From: Leptothermofonsia sichuanensis E412
GTDB lineage: Bacteria; Cyanobacteriota; Cyanobacteriia; Leptolyngbyales; Leptolyngbyaceae
Assembly (NCBI RefSeq): GCF_019891175.1
Contig: NZ_CP072600.1
Location: 3,782,001 to 3,846,000, forward strand
Direction: 5' to 3'
Length of the DNA: 64,000 bases
Shown here: positions 19,056-27,073 of the stretch, piece after piece
Layout: every line of letters starts with the position of its first letter
How positions within the stretch are numbered: the first letter of the stretch is position 1
Program-made: the position numbers and the translations under genes
Notes under the pieces: generated by a model
Told to the model about the DNA's origin: nothing
Seen by the model: the letters and a program-made list of their open reading frames with translations, nothing else
The model's database searches: none

Positions 19056-20269
19056 GTAGTCTGTCAACTTTGTTTTGATGGATAGATTAGGGGAGAATGG
19101 AGAGGCAGATACCTCTTACCAACCATGCCCCAAAAGAGATACATCGTAGCCCTTAGCTGTGAAGAGCGGGAGACTTTAGAAAGTCTGACAACAACCGGAA
19201 AAACATCCGTTTATAAACTCAATCATGCTCGAATTTTGCTGAAAGCTGACATCAACCAGGAAGGCGGCGGTTGGCGGGATCAAGATATCAGTGATGCACT
19301 CGATATTAGCGTATCTACGATTGAACGAGTCCGGCAACGCTTTGTTGCACAGAGTTTAGAGGCTGCCTTAGGGCGTCAAACTCCAAGTCGAACCAAGCCC
19401 CGCTTACTCGATGGCGAACAAGAAGCGCATTTGATTGCGCTGGCGTGTGCCGAGACTCCTGAAGGACAAGGGAAATGGAGCGTTCGCCTGTTAGCAGACC
19501 AACTGGTTGAGTTGGGATATGTAGAGAGCATTTCGCATGAAACCGTGCGGCAAACGCTGAAAAAAACGAACTCAAACCCTGGTTGCAGGAATGCTGGGTA
19601 ATTCCGCCGAAGTCCAATGGCGAGTTTGTTTACTACATGGAAGATGTTTTGAGCGTTTATACACGCCCTTATGACCCGCGCTACCCGGTCGTTTGTTTCG
19701 ATGAAACCAGCAAACAATTAGTCCTCGAAACGCAAGTTCCCCTCCCCCCAACCCGGTCAACCGAAGCGCTATGACTATGAATATGAACGCAATGGGGTCT
19801 GTAATCTCTTCATGATTTCTGAACCCTTAGCTGGATGGCGGCATGTAGAAGTCACTGAACGGCGCACCAAACAAGACTATGCCAAACAAATGAAATATCT
19901 GGTGGATGTGCGTTACCCCGATGCCGAATGGATTACCATCGTGCATGACCAACTCAATATTCATGACCCATCTGCCTTGTATGAGACGTTTGCACCTCAA
20001 GAAGCCAAGCGGATTCTAGACAAATTAGAGATTCATTACACACCAAAACATGGCAGTTGGCTTAACATGGCAGAAATTGAACTCAGTGTTTTAGCCCGTC
20101 AGTGCTTGGATCGTCGCATCCCAGATCAAGATACGTTGAAACGGGAAATTGCTGCTTGGGAAGAACGCAGAAATGATCAATCTCGCACCATTGATTGGCA
20201 ATTTACGACTGAAGATGCTCGCATCAAACTTAAGCGACTCTATCCCTCAATTCTTTCTTGACAAGCTAC
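19056..20269 (+). mobile_element. IS630-type element II, copy 2 (1214 bp)
   Basis: Ends GTAGTCTGTCAACTTTG and GTAGCTTGTCAAGAAAG (from the right), TA at 19054-19055 and 20270-20271. Twelve bases shorter than copy 1, which has a tandem duplication and a longer G run. Confidence 0.92.
19125..20261 (+). pseudogene. IS630-type transposase of element II, copy 2
   Basis: Frame one 19125-19601, frame two 19583-19774, frame three 19812-20261. The frame one/two join is an A-run (19560-19566) that may be a natural slippage site. The second break lies at the C/A-rich CCTCCCCCCAACCCGG near 19742-19757, where frame two ends in TRSTEAL rather than continuing to RYDYEYER. The acidic triad residues are all present in the pieces. 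Confidence 0.8.
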
Positions 20270-20907
20270 TAGCTTTGCCCCAAAACGATAACCCAAATTA
20301 TTCCATGTAAGAATTTCACTCAATGTCTCATTGGTATAGGGTCTTCGCTTGAAAGCCGCATTTTCCCATCCGATTTTGAATTGTGCTCGTCTTCGATTAT
20401 CGGAAGAGCTACGATTATCTTTGTTATAAACTAATTCGTTAAAGATCTTTTCGTAGATAGCTTCGTTAGGCAATCTTTGTGACTCGTTTACAACCCACCC
20501 TAATGCTTCCAGAGCCTTTGAAACTTCAGGTCTTAAAATCCAGTGCCACTCCCCTCCGCGTTTCTCAAACGTAACCAGCGTACCTAACTTCTCTGGTTCT
20601 GGATTGTAATCCAACTTTTCACCAACCAAACGAGCTAAACGCCCATACATCCTGTTTGCCGTTGTATGGTGGCTGTAGCCCATAGCCTGAGCAAGTTGCT
20701 TCGCAGTTATCGTTTTTTCATATGCTTGGTAGTGAATCTGAAGTATTTGAAGATGATTATCTTTCAAATTATCTATTGCCTGAAACGCAGCTACATATTG
20801 CTGAAATTCTGGAGGATTCGATGAAGCTATGGTCGGCATTCTTCATCTTTAACATTCTGCTACTCAAAGATAACTCGGAAGCACTGTCCCAACAAAAAGC
20901 CTAAGCT

Positions 20908-20994
20908 ACCTAACGTTCCCAACCAGCGGCGGCAGATAACCTTGAACTCAGAACCGGTGGCTTTCGTCCGTCCGCTGCGTTGGGGTTGTTATGC
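20908..20994 (-). other. attC: integron attC recombination site (87 bp)
   Basis: Minus-strand reading: GCATAAC, then arm CAACGCAGCGGACGG, a variable middle, arm CCGCCGCTGGTTGGG, and GTTAGGT. The arms pair as an imperfect hairpin with extra unpaired bases in the first arm, the single-strand signature that integron integrases recognise. Crossover is expected between G and TT of GTTAGGT. It lies between the HNH gene and the DUF433/DUF5615/protease cassette. Confidence 0.85.
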
Positions 20995-21061
20995 TGCCTT
21001 GCATGGTGGAGACTACTGGTATGAGCGATACAATGTAAGATAACCAGTCTGGGAGGGGAAA

Positions 21062-21343
21062 ATGGTTCAAGTGACAGAATATCTTTATGTTGTGCGAGAT
21101 GATGAAATTCTACATGGGGAACCTATCATCAGAGGAACCCGCACACCTGTCAGAGCAATTGTTGAGACCTGGCGGATGGGTGTTGCACCTGAAGAAATTC
21201 CCAAGGGGATGCCTCATCTGACACTAGGACAAGTATTTGGAGCATTAACTTATTACAGCGACCATCAAGAGGAAATTAATTATTATATTGAACAAAACCG
21301 TATTCCTGACGAGTTAATAGATCCACTGGTTAGAGCCTTGTGA
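21062..21343 (+). CDS. DUF433-family antitoxin
   Basis: 93 aa. The HGEPIIRGTRTPVRAIVETW motif is the DUF433 core, a short helix-turn-helix protein that partners PIN-like DUF5615 toxins. It overlaps the next gene by four bases (GTGA at 21340-21343). It is transcribed opposite to the integron array and so needs its own promoter; a TACAAT box lies at about 21030-21035. Toxin-antitoxin cassettes with private promoters are common in large chromosomal integrons, where they stabilise the array. Confidence 0.9.
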   Translation: MVQVTEYLYVVRDDEILHGEPIIRGTRTPVRAIVETWRMGVAPEEIPKGMPHLTLGQVFGALTYYSDHQEEINYYIEQNRIPDELIDPLVRAL

Positions 21344-21687
21344 GCAGTTTATTTATTTGTTTGTACCTTGATGAAGATGTCAACGTTTTGATAGCTGACT
21401 TACTTCGAGCAAGAGGCTTTGATGTCATCACTGCACGCGATGCAGGTCAACTTCATGCAACTGATGCGGAACAACTTGCTTATGCTATAAGTCAATCAAG
21501 AACTCTGGTCACACATAATCGAACCGACTTTGAGGAACTTGTGCAAAGTTATTTTGATTCAGGACAGACACATTACGGCGTGATCTTTGCTGTTCGTCGT
21601 CCTCCTCAAGAAATTGCACAACGGTTGCTTGCGATTCTCAATCAAATCGCTTCAGATGAGATGCAAAATCAAGTTCGATATATTTAG
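21340..21687 (+). CDS. DUF5615 PIN-like toxin
   Basis: 115 aa, GTG start inside the antitoxin's last codons. Family motifs: YLDEDVNVLIADLLRARGFDV at the N-terminus (acidic PIN residues), TLVTHNRTDFEEL, and HYGVIFAVRRPPQEI. Expected to act as an RNase-type toxin neutralised by the DUF433 partner. Intact. Confidence 0.9.
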   Translation: MSSLFICLYLDEDVNVLIADLLRARGFDVITARDAGQLHATDAEQLAYAISQSRTLVTHNRTDFEELVQSYFDSGQTHYGVIFAVRRPPQEIAQRLLAILNQIASDEMQNQVRYI

Positions 21688-21774
21688 CACTGCAAAGCGT
21701 AGCATAGCGATCCAGTCTTGCGAACACATTAAGTTGTTTTAACTAAATCGCCATTCTGCTAATGTCTCAACACT

Positions 21775-22617
21775 CTACATTGTGTTGGCAAGAGATGGAA
21801 TTGCAAATAAGCTTAGAGCAAAAAGAGTTCCGATCCCAATAGGAATTATATAGCAGAATGCTAATCCCCTTAGCAGTAGAGGTGGGTGTGAATAAGCTCC
21901 TATTCCACCCAAAATATAATTGGAGAAAGAAGCCTCTTTGAAGATGCTGCTAAATAGTGAAAATCCATGATGTCCTGCAAACGTATCTGCAAGCAACTCG
22001 TCCAACCAATTCACGAGTGTCCAAACACTAATAAAAGTAGGAATTAAAAATAGTGCGTTCCATAGAGAGAAATTGCTGTATAGCCAGTAAAAAACTAGTG
22101 TTTCGAGGAAAATAATTGGAACTGCAACAATATTATGCCCGTACTCATGCCTGAGAATTGCTTTGCGCTGAGAGTCTGTCCACCCATCAGTACCAAAAAG
22201 CCAGTTCCATACAGAAGATTTGGAACTTATGCCAAGAACAGGAGCACCAAAGCGAGAAGTATAGGCATTATCTTTCATGCCAGAATCCTGAACGTAACCA
22301 TCCTTTAATCTATATTGGCGTAGAGGTCCAATTTGCCACCAAGACTGTTGCTTAATAAGTTCCTTAATTTGCCCATCCAATCTCACATGATTGTATATGT
22401 TGCCGATCAGATTTAAGGAGAATGCAACTAGAAGTGCAATCCAGTTGTGGATTGACCAATCAACAGGTACAGCCCAAGCTAGCAATAAACCAATGAAAAA
22501 TATTGGCTGAAATAACCAAGCCAACCAGTAAGTGTTGCTTTCGTTGATTAACCAACTACTAAGCCAGATAGCAAGGAAAACACCACAACCTTCGATTGCA
22601 GACATCCAGAAATCCAT
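21775..22617 (-). CDS. membrane zinc metalloprotease, M48-like
   Basis: 280 aa. Hydrophobic segments lie at about residues 10-50, 58-78, 165-200 and 240-275. The zinc motif HEYGH sits at about residues 158-162 (QRKAILRHEYGHNIV). A downstream acidic motif DELLADTFAGHHG provides the likely third ligand, as in M48 and related families. The substrate is unknown. Start ATG 22617 lies 51 bp from the attC end at 22668, so this is the leading gene of its cassette in array orientation. The DUF433/DUF5615 pair is in the same cassette on the other strand. Confidence 0.78.
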   Translation of the reverse strand: MDFWMSAIEGCGVFLAIWLSSWLINESNTYWLAWLFQPIFFIGLLLAWAVPVDWSIHNWIALLVAFSLNLIGNIYNHVRLDGQIKELIKQQSWWQIGPLRQYRLKDGYVQDSGMKDNAYTSRFGAPVLGISSKSSVWNWLFGTDGWTDSQRKAILRHEYGHNIVAVPIIFLETLVFYWLYSNFSLWNALFLIPTFISVWTLVNWLDELLADTFAGHHGFSLFSSIFKEASFSNYILGGIGAYSHPPLLLRGLAFCYIIPIGIGTLFALSLFAIPSLANTM

Positions 22618-22667
22618 AGTTTTAATTCTCCTTCAACATGAAACTAGGATTCCCCAGGTTTCATGCA

Positions 22668-22753
22668 GCATAACGGCTAAGTTGAGCGGCGGCTAGTCTC
22701 CTTTGCTTCTCCACTAAGATCTCTCGCCCGTCCGCTCCAACGTGTTGTTAGAC
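22668..22753 (-). other. attC: integron attC recombination site (86 bp)
   Basis: Minus-strand reading: GTCTAAC, arm CGTTGGAGCGGACGG, variable middle, arm CCGCCGCTCAACTT, and GTTATGC. Reverse-complementing the second arm gives AAGTTGAGCGGCGG, which pairs with the first except for an extra G and an extra A, the classic extrahelical bases. The upstream cassette ORF reads into it. Confidence 0.88.
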
Positions 22754-22880
22754 CGTGCTTTCGCGACAAGGTCACAACTTTTCTACCGCTCGCTGCCTGC
22801 TGCTTTTGTAAATCAGCGAAGAGGGCTTTCAAGTCGTGGTTAAACGACCGCGAATACTCCTCACGAATTCTATGAATCTC
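22677..22880 (-). pseudogene. cassette gene, C-terminal fragment cut by IS1 copy 3
   Basis: Frame from the IS1 edge reads EIHRIREEYSRSFNHDLKAL and QKQQAASGRKVVTLSRKHG, then runs through the attC (LTTRWSGRARD) to a TAG at 22677-22679. The first part resembles short hypothetical proteins found beside toxin genes in cyanobacteria (EVHRIREE type). The N-terminus is gone, and no function can be given. Confidence 0.6.
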
Positions 22881-23738
22881 GGTCGTGTTCTAGACTTGTT
22901 GTTTTAGGTTAGATAGCAAAACCAAACTCATAACGGTTAATAAATAGCCCAATCACAATGTCATGCATCAGAATGGACTTAGAAAAGCAAATAGTTTTGC
23001 GAGCTAATCGCTTCAAGCGCGTGCGTAAAGTTAAATGCTTACGCTCAATCTTCTGCGTGTTCTGTTTGCCAACGGTATGAAGACTTGGGTCAAGCTGCCG
23101 CTCATAGGTTCCCCAACCATCTGTGTAAAACTGCATAATTCCAAACGGTTCTAATAACGCTTTGAGTTGGAGGAATGCTTCATCTTGATGCGTCGCCAAC
23201 ACATAAGCTAATATTTTTCCACTGTGATGGTCAATTGCATGCCATAACCAACGTTGCTGGGCTTTAGACTGGACAAAACTCCACATTTCATCGGCTTCTG
23301 CCTCTGTATCTTCCCCCTGGCAAAGCTTTACGATGCTTTGAGCGGGTTCCAACTCAGCCAGTTTGAGTTCATTCACGGCTTTGAGTTGACGATCTTTTTT
23401 TTTAATTCCTCAATCACCGTCGTTGGACTAATGTGAAGGACACGGGCAGTGTCTCGAATCCCACTCCCATTCATTGCCATATCGCTGATTTGTTGCTTGA
23501 CTTCAGGCAGATACCCTTGATAGGTGTATTGCAAAATAAAGGTGCGCCGATGGCATCCTGAGTTTTGACAAAAGTAGCGCTGTTTGCCGTCTGGTGTTGT
23601 GCCGTGTTTGATCACCTCAATCCCATCACACACAGGGCAGTGAATTGGTTCTAATACCATAACTTGAGTTCCCGCAACTACTGACTTCTCCATCTAACCA
23701 GTTCTTCGTAAGGAAAACAACAAACCTAGAACATTACC
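22881..23738 (-). mobile_element. IS1-family element, copy 3 (858 bp)
   Basis: Same ends as copies 1 and 2. Flanks TGAATCTC and GGAAATGG do not match, and genes on the two sides are different cassettes each missing a part, so a deletion accompanied or followed its insertion. Confidence 0.92.
22909..23693 (-). CDS. IS1 InsA/InsB' transposase, copy 3
   Basis: InsA 23373-23693, InsB 22909-23376, nine-A slippage run, intact YTDGWGTY and IERKHLTLR. This is the best candidate for the active source copy. Confidence 0.9.
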
Positions 23739-23803
23739 GGAAATGGACAGCAACCTCTTCTTATTTTAGTCCACACCGCTGCTCGTCCATCTCGGAAGCT
23801 ATC

Positions 23804-24431
23804 TTAGACCGCATTCAACTCCTTCAAACCGCTAGCTGCCGCATCATGCAACTCCCGAATCAAGGCACCCTGAAGATCCTCTGCCTTTCGTTGAATATCC
23901 CAAGCGGTGTTGCGCGAATCGTTGAATTGGGTAGTGATCTGTGACCACATTGCCTTCAATGCTTGAATGTTCCCTGGTTGAATAGCAGACACGGTTTGGT
24001 CAAGGGTTCGGAGTTGCGCGCGGAAGATTTCAACTTGAACGGGAACATCAGGCAGGCGATTGAAATCAGTCTGAAAAAAAAGTCCCGCTGAAATGATCAC
24101 GAACTGATTCGTGGATCAGACTGCGAAGGTCTCGGTCGATACTCTGAGCCTGATTTACTTCTAGTTGTTCGGGGTCGCCCCACAACGGCATTCGATTTGC
24201 CAACTCAAGCCAAGCCGGAACATTTCTCGTCAGACGCTCACACTGCTCAAGCTGAAGGGCTAACATATCGATGCGATTATAGAGCGTCCGGAACTCGCGG
24301 CTCAACTTGATCTTGTCTGACGCACCTCCGAAGAGCGAGCCGATGCCCTTAATAATCTCGACCAACCCCTTTGTTATGGTCACCAAAGTTCCGATTGTGG
24401 CGATATCGACTGGCATTTCCCCCTCCTTCAT
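23804..24431 (-). pseudogene. integron cassette gene of unknown function, frameshifted in an A/T run
   Basis: Frame one from 24431 (MKEGEMPVDIATIGTLVTITK, then KIKLSREFRTLYNRIDMLALQ) stops at 24066. Frame two takes over and runs to 23804 (ending LKELNAV). The overlap is a run of eight T on the coding strand (24077-24084). With seven T the frames fuse as SGTFFQTDFNRLPD, about 208 aa. The N-terminus has a hydrophobic helix with Gly motifs; the rest looks helical. I do not recognise the family. It follows attC 24458-24544, and its own attC is lost at the IS1 boundary. Confidence 0.65.
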
Positions 24432-24457
24432 TTGATTCCTGATGTCACATACAAGCG

Positions 24458-24544
24458 GTCTAACGGCTCAAATCAGCGGCGATAAATAGCTTCAAACTCA
24501 GCACCGATAGCTCTTAGTCGTCCGCTGCATTTGAATTGTTAGCC
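24458..24544 (-). other. attC: integron attC recombination site (87 bp)
   Basis: Minus-strand reading: GGCTAAC, arm TTCAAATGCAGCGGACG, variable middle, arm CGCCGCTGATTTGAG, and GTTAGAC. The second arm complements CTCAAATCAGCGGCG, so the first arm has one extra G and one extra A. The brnA stop codon lies inside the site, and the antitoxin's last residues (NNSNAADD) are encoded by it, as often happens in integron cassettes. Confidence 0.9.
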
Positions 24545-24771
24545 TGCGGTTGAGGAGCAGATGTTTGATTTTGCTGCATCACCCTCATCAGAAAACGTAG
24601 GGCTTCATTCACTGCATCGGCGCTTGGAAACATCTCTGCAACATCTGGTTCTAGACGCACTGTTGTTGAGCCAAAACTCTTTCGCCCTGATCCCAATCTT
24701 CTGACTCGTAGGCTTTTCAAGTCATACTCTGTCCGCAAATCATCTTCCATCTTTGATTCATCCCTCCTCAT
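24514..24771 (-). CDS. brnA: BrnA-like antitoxin
   Basis: 85 aa. The ribbon-helix-helix-like core (STTVRLEPDVAEMFPSADAVNEALRFLM) is typical of the BrnA antitoxin, which pairs with BrnT and autoregulates. It overlaps brnT by 14 bp. The C-terminal tail after residue 75 is supplied by the attC. The symbol is given by family similarity; identity to characterised BrnA is not measured. Confidence 0.85.
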   Translation of the reverse strand: MRRDESKMEDDLRTEYDLKSLRVRRLGSGRKSFGSTTVRLEPDVAEMFPSADAVNEALRFLMRVMQQNQTSAPQPQANNSNAADD

Positions 24772-25030
24772 AAGCTTCTCGCTCAGTTCGTGTCACTTCT
24801 CTTGCACTGATGAGTCGAATCGAATTTCCTCGTTCGGTGTACGACACAATCAAAACTCGTCCTTGGTTCGACTCTCCAACAATGAGATATCGTTCCTCAT
24901 CCTTAGAGTGGTCTGGATCGTAGAAATCAATATAGAGAGGATCATCAAAAACAGTTTTTGCTTCCTCAAATGAGACTCCATGCTTTGATAGATTGCGCTC
25001 TGCCTTGTTTCCATCCCACTCAAACTGCAT
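24758..25030 (-). CDS. brnT: BrnT-family toxin
   Basis: 90 aa with the full BrnT pattern: FEWDGNKAERNLSKHGVSFEEAKTVFDDPL, then RYLIVGES..GRVLIVSYTERG..IRLISAREVTRTEREAYEEG. BrnT is a RelE-fold ribonuclease. It is followed directly by brnA and preceded, 23 bp away, by the 169-aa gene. No attC separates them, so the three seem to share one cassette. Confidence 0.92.
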   Translation of the reverse strand: MQFEWDGNKAERNLSKHGVSFEEAKTVFDDPLYIDFYDPDHSKDEERYLIVGESNQGRVLIVSYTERGNSIRLISAREVTRTEREAYEEG

Positions 25031-25053
25031 AAAGCTATTGTATCGCTGCTCAC

Positions 25054-25563
25054 TTAAACTGATTGTACGCTTTGGTTTGGAAGAGACTTAATAGCACGGC
25101 AAAGATCAGGGATCGAAACAATGGCTATCCAAGTATTAGCTCCACGATTGCCAGAAAGAATAAGCTCATGGATGACCTCATCTGCGAAAAATCCAGCCTT
25201 ATTGGGATCTGCATGGGCGATTTTGTTCAACGCTTCCCTGAGTAGCAAAGGCTCGAAACCAGCTTTCTCGCTATAAGGTGGTCGATAGTTCTGTAAGGTG
25301 GCAGAGACTTCACTGTTATTGGTAGAGCGATTTAAGGCACCAACAGTTGTACGAATAGAAGGAAGGCTACCAAAATCTTGTTCTGAGCGGATTGAAAGGG
25401 CTAGCACACGCAATATTTCAACACCTTTTTCGGAAGACTTTTGTAAGATTTTCTCCCTGCTTTGTTGATCTATTCTCGATTTATTTGTGTAAGCATCTCT
25501 GAAATCTCGACTGAGTATCTCTAGCTCTTCAGCACATTCATGAAATGTCCTTCGTTTCCACAT
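25054..25563 (-). CDS. unknown protein, first integron cassette
   Basis: 169 aa, mostly helical by appearance (FHECAEELEILSRDFRDAY, GVEILRVLALSIRS), with a conserved-looking segment REALNKIAHADPNKAGFF and a C-terminal GANTWIAIVSIPDL. The arrangement RE.LNKIAH recalls HEPN-like or AbiV-like proteins, but the spacing does not match the HEPN Rx4-6H motif cleanly, so no function is claimed. It is the gene nearest the attI core (56 bp), the position of highest expression in integrons. Confidence 0.7.
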   Translation of the reverse strand: MWKRRTFHECAEELEILSRDFRDAYTNKSRIDQQSREKILQKSSEKGVEILRVLALSIRSEQDFGSLPSIRTTVGALNRSTNNSEVSATLQNYRPPYSEKAGFEPLLLREALNKIAHADPNKAGFFADEVIHELILSGNRGANTWIAIVSIPDLCRAIKSLPNQSVQSV

Positions 25564-25618
25564 TCCGAAGCCTCCGTTCTAAGCCAGGAAGTCTCAAATA
25601 GTACTGAGTGCCTAAGCA

Positions 25619-25625
25619 GGCTAAC
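25619..25625 (-). other. attI: attI-like integrase recombination core
   Basis: Minus-strand GTTAGCC sits 228 bp upstream of the integrase start and 56 bp before the first cassette gene. It has the GTT of the integrase core and the same ending as the outer repeat of the neighbouring attC. There is no attC-type hairpin around it, as expected for attI. Placement is by position and core match. Confidence 0.6.
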
Positions 25626-25630
25626 AATTG

Positions 25631-25636
25631 ATTATA
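25631..25636 (-). promoter_or_regulatory. candidate cassette promoter -10 box (TATAAT)
   Basis: A perfect TATAAT on the minus strand, five bases before the attI core and directly beside the first palindrome CGGAAACTTTCCG. No good TTGACA box lies at 16-18 bp, so it may depend on an activator bound to the repeats. It would drive the array leftward, like the Pc promoter of other integrons. Confidence 0.45.
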
Positions 25637-25638
25637 CG

Positions 25639-25780
25639 GAAACTTTCCGTAGATCTCCCGGATCTGGGTGGATCTCCCGAAACTTTCCGCAGATCATCCC
25701 CATAGAGGTGGATCTCCCGAAACTTTCCGTAGATCTCCCGAATCTGGGTGGATCTCCCGAAACTTTCCGCAGATCTACCC
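25639..25780. repeat. 40-bp tandem repeat array (3.5 units) between attI and the integrase gene
   Basis: GAAACTTTCCG followed by YAGATC occurs at 25639, 25679, 25719 and 25759, spaced exactly 40 bp. Between copies lie GGTGGATCTCCC and, in two of three units, a TCTGGG element. The core is a short palindrome (GAAA-C-TTTC; the first copy is extended to CGGAAA-C-TTTCCG). The spacing is about four helical turns, placing copies on nearly one face of DNA. Likely a multi-copy binding site for a regulator or for the integrase. Confidence 0.9.
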
Positions 25781-25852
25781 TCCTTACCTATAAGTTAACC
25801 TGATTATATGGGAGTCAGCCAGAAATTTCTCTTAAAGAATCCTGAAGTAACT

Positions 25853-26824
25853 ATGACTGTGACTGACCGGCCCAAGATGTTGCTCGAAGTCGTTCAGGAG
25901 ACTCTACGACGTAAGCACTACTCTTTTCGAACCGAAAAAACCTATCTCCAGTGGATTAAGCGCTACCTGCTCTTTCACAACAAACGTCATCCTAGGGAGA
26001 TGGGGAAAGCAGAAATCGAGGCGTTCCTCACACACTTGGCGGTTCAAGAGCACGTGGCTGCTGCGACTCAAAACCAAACATTAAACGCCATTCTCTTCCT
26101 CTACCGGGATGTTCTTGAACAGCAGCCAGATTGGAATATCCAGGCAGTCCGAGCCAGACGATCGACTTCCCTACCTACCGTCCTAACCCCAGAAGAAGTG
26201 CGCTCAATTATTGCCCAAATGAACGGTGTCTACCGCTTAGTCATTCAACTGCTGTATGGAACAGGAATGCGCTTGAACGAAGCCCTTTCCCTACGAATCA
26301 AAGATCTGGACTTCACTCAGCATCAAATCATTGTTCGGAATGGCAAAGGGATGAAAGATCGGGTGACCATGCTTCCAGATAGCCTGATTGGGCCGCTCCA
26401 ATCGCACCTTCAGCAGGTGAACACTTTACATCAGCAAGATTTAGAGCAGGGATATGGATCCGTTTGGTTACCATTCGCCCGCGCACGTAAGTATCCAAAT
26501 GCCGATCGACAATGGGGCTGGCAGTGGGTTTTCCCCTCCAGTCGGCGTATTGAGAATCCTGACTCTGGCCTATGGCAACGCTATCACCTGCACGAAAGTG
26601 GACTCCAAAAAGCCCTTAAGCAAGCCGTCCGATGCGCCAAAGTCACAAAACGGGTCGGTTGTCACACCTTCCGCCATTCCTTCGCTACTCACCTCTTGCA
26701 AAGTGGCTACGACATCCGCACCGTCCAGGAACTGCTTGGTCACAAAGATGTCAAAACCACGATGATTTATACCCATGTGCTCAATCGTGGAGGCCGAGGG
26801 GTACGAAGTCCGCTGGATGGGTAA
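25853..26824 (+). CDS. intI: integron integrase (tyrosine recombinase, IntI family)
   Basis: 323 aa from ATG 25853 (an in-frame ATG at 25808 would add 15 residues, but the family usually starts near [14 protein letters not shown]). N-terminal SAM-like core-binding domain: [21 protein letters not shown] and [11 protein letters not shown]. Catalytic domain: Arg in [23 protein letters not shown], and Tyr in [13 protein letters not shown]. The extra segment specific to IntI, before HTFRH, is present ([33 protein letters not shown]), as is the hallmark C-terminus GVRSPLD. It is divergent from the cassette array on the minus strand, the standard integron layout. It appears intact and should recombine attI and attC sites. 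Confidence 0.96.
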   Translation: MTVTDRPKMLLEVVQETLRRKHYSFRTEKTYLQWIKRYLLFHNKRHPREMGKAEIEAFLTHLAVQEHVAAATQNQTLNAILFLYRDVLEQQPDWNIQAVRARRSTSLPTVLTPEEVRSIIAQMNGVYRLVIQLLYGTGMRLNEALSLRIKDLDFTQHQIIVRNGKGMKDRVTMLPDSLIGPLQSHLQQVNTLHQQDLEQGYGSVWLPFARARKYPNADRQWGWQWVFPSSRRIENPDSGLWQRYHLHESGLQKALKQAVRCAKVTKRVGCHTFRHSFATHLLQSGYDIRTVQELLGHKDVKTTMIYTHVLNRGGRGVRSPLDG

Positions 26825-26858
26825 TTCCATAGAGATCGCCCTCTTACTGTCTATTTTC

Positions 26859-26937
26859 GGCATTGCTGAATCTGGGGTGAAAAAGGTGCTGGATGCTTGA
26901 AATTTCGTTTTGATTCATCTCGCTTTTCAGCAACGCC
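26859..26937. repeat. MITE-like repeat family 2, copy 1
   Basis: About 80 bp with ends GGCATTGCTGAA and TTCAGCAACGCC. Other copies lie at 42988-43065 (inverted) and 58366-58445. The shared interior GGTGCTGGATGCTTGAAA can fold on itself. Confidence 0.8.
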
Positions 26938-27073
26938 CTATTTTCTAATCCTGCCACCTGTCTCCTGCCCTTTGCTAAAGCTCCCTGTTTTTTGTCAAGA
27001 AAGCCCGATAAATAGGAGGTACGGGTTGAGGAAGGCGATCGCGTATACAGTTTTTCATCTGAAAATGTAGAAG

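Larger units (their letters stand above)
18604..20839 (-). pseudogene. HNH endonuclease split by IS630-type element II
   Basis: N-terminal part 20270-20839 begins MPTIASSNPPEFQQYVAAF and holds a helical region with a probable winged-helix (ITAKQLAQAMGYSHHTTANRMYGRL). C-terminal part 18604-19055 has the zinc-ribbon HNH nuclease: CSVCNFNFG, HVHHLRP and LRPVCPNCHAMIH. Removing the IS and one TA joins RFGAKL to GQRSESEINEAYDF in frame, giving 339 aa. Such proteins resemble methylation-dependent (type IV) restriction HNH nucleases. Without precise excision it makes only the N-terminal part plus an IS-encoded tail. It sits next to attC 20908-20994. Confidence 0.88.

Noticed and set aside
14653-23738. 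IS1 copies 2 and 3 as ends of a composite transposon
   Set aside because: They are in the same orientation and could in principle define one, but neither outer nor inner flanks show matching target duplications, and the content is explained by the integron array.
25639-25780. 40-bp periodic repeats as a CRISPR array
   Set aside because: The whole 40-bp unit is repeated, not just a repeat with unique spacers; units are contiguous; no cas genes are present.
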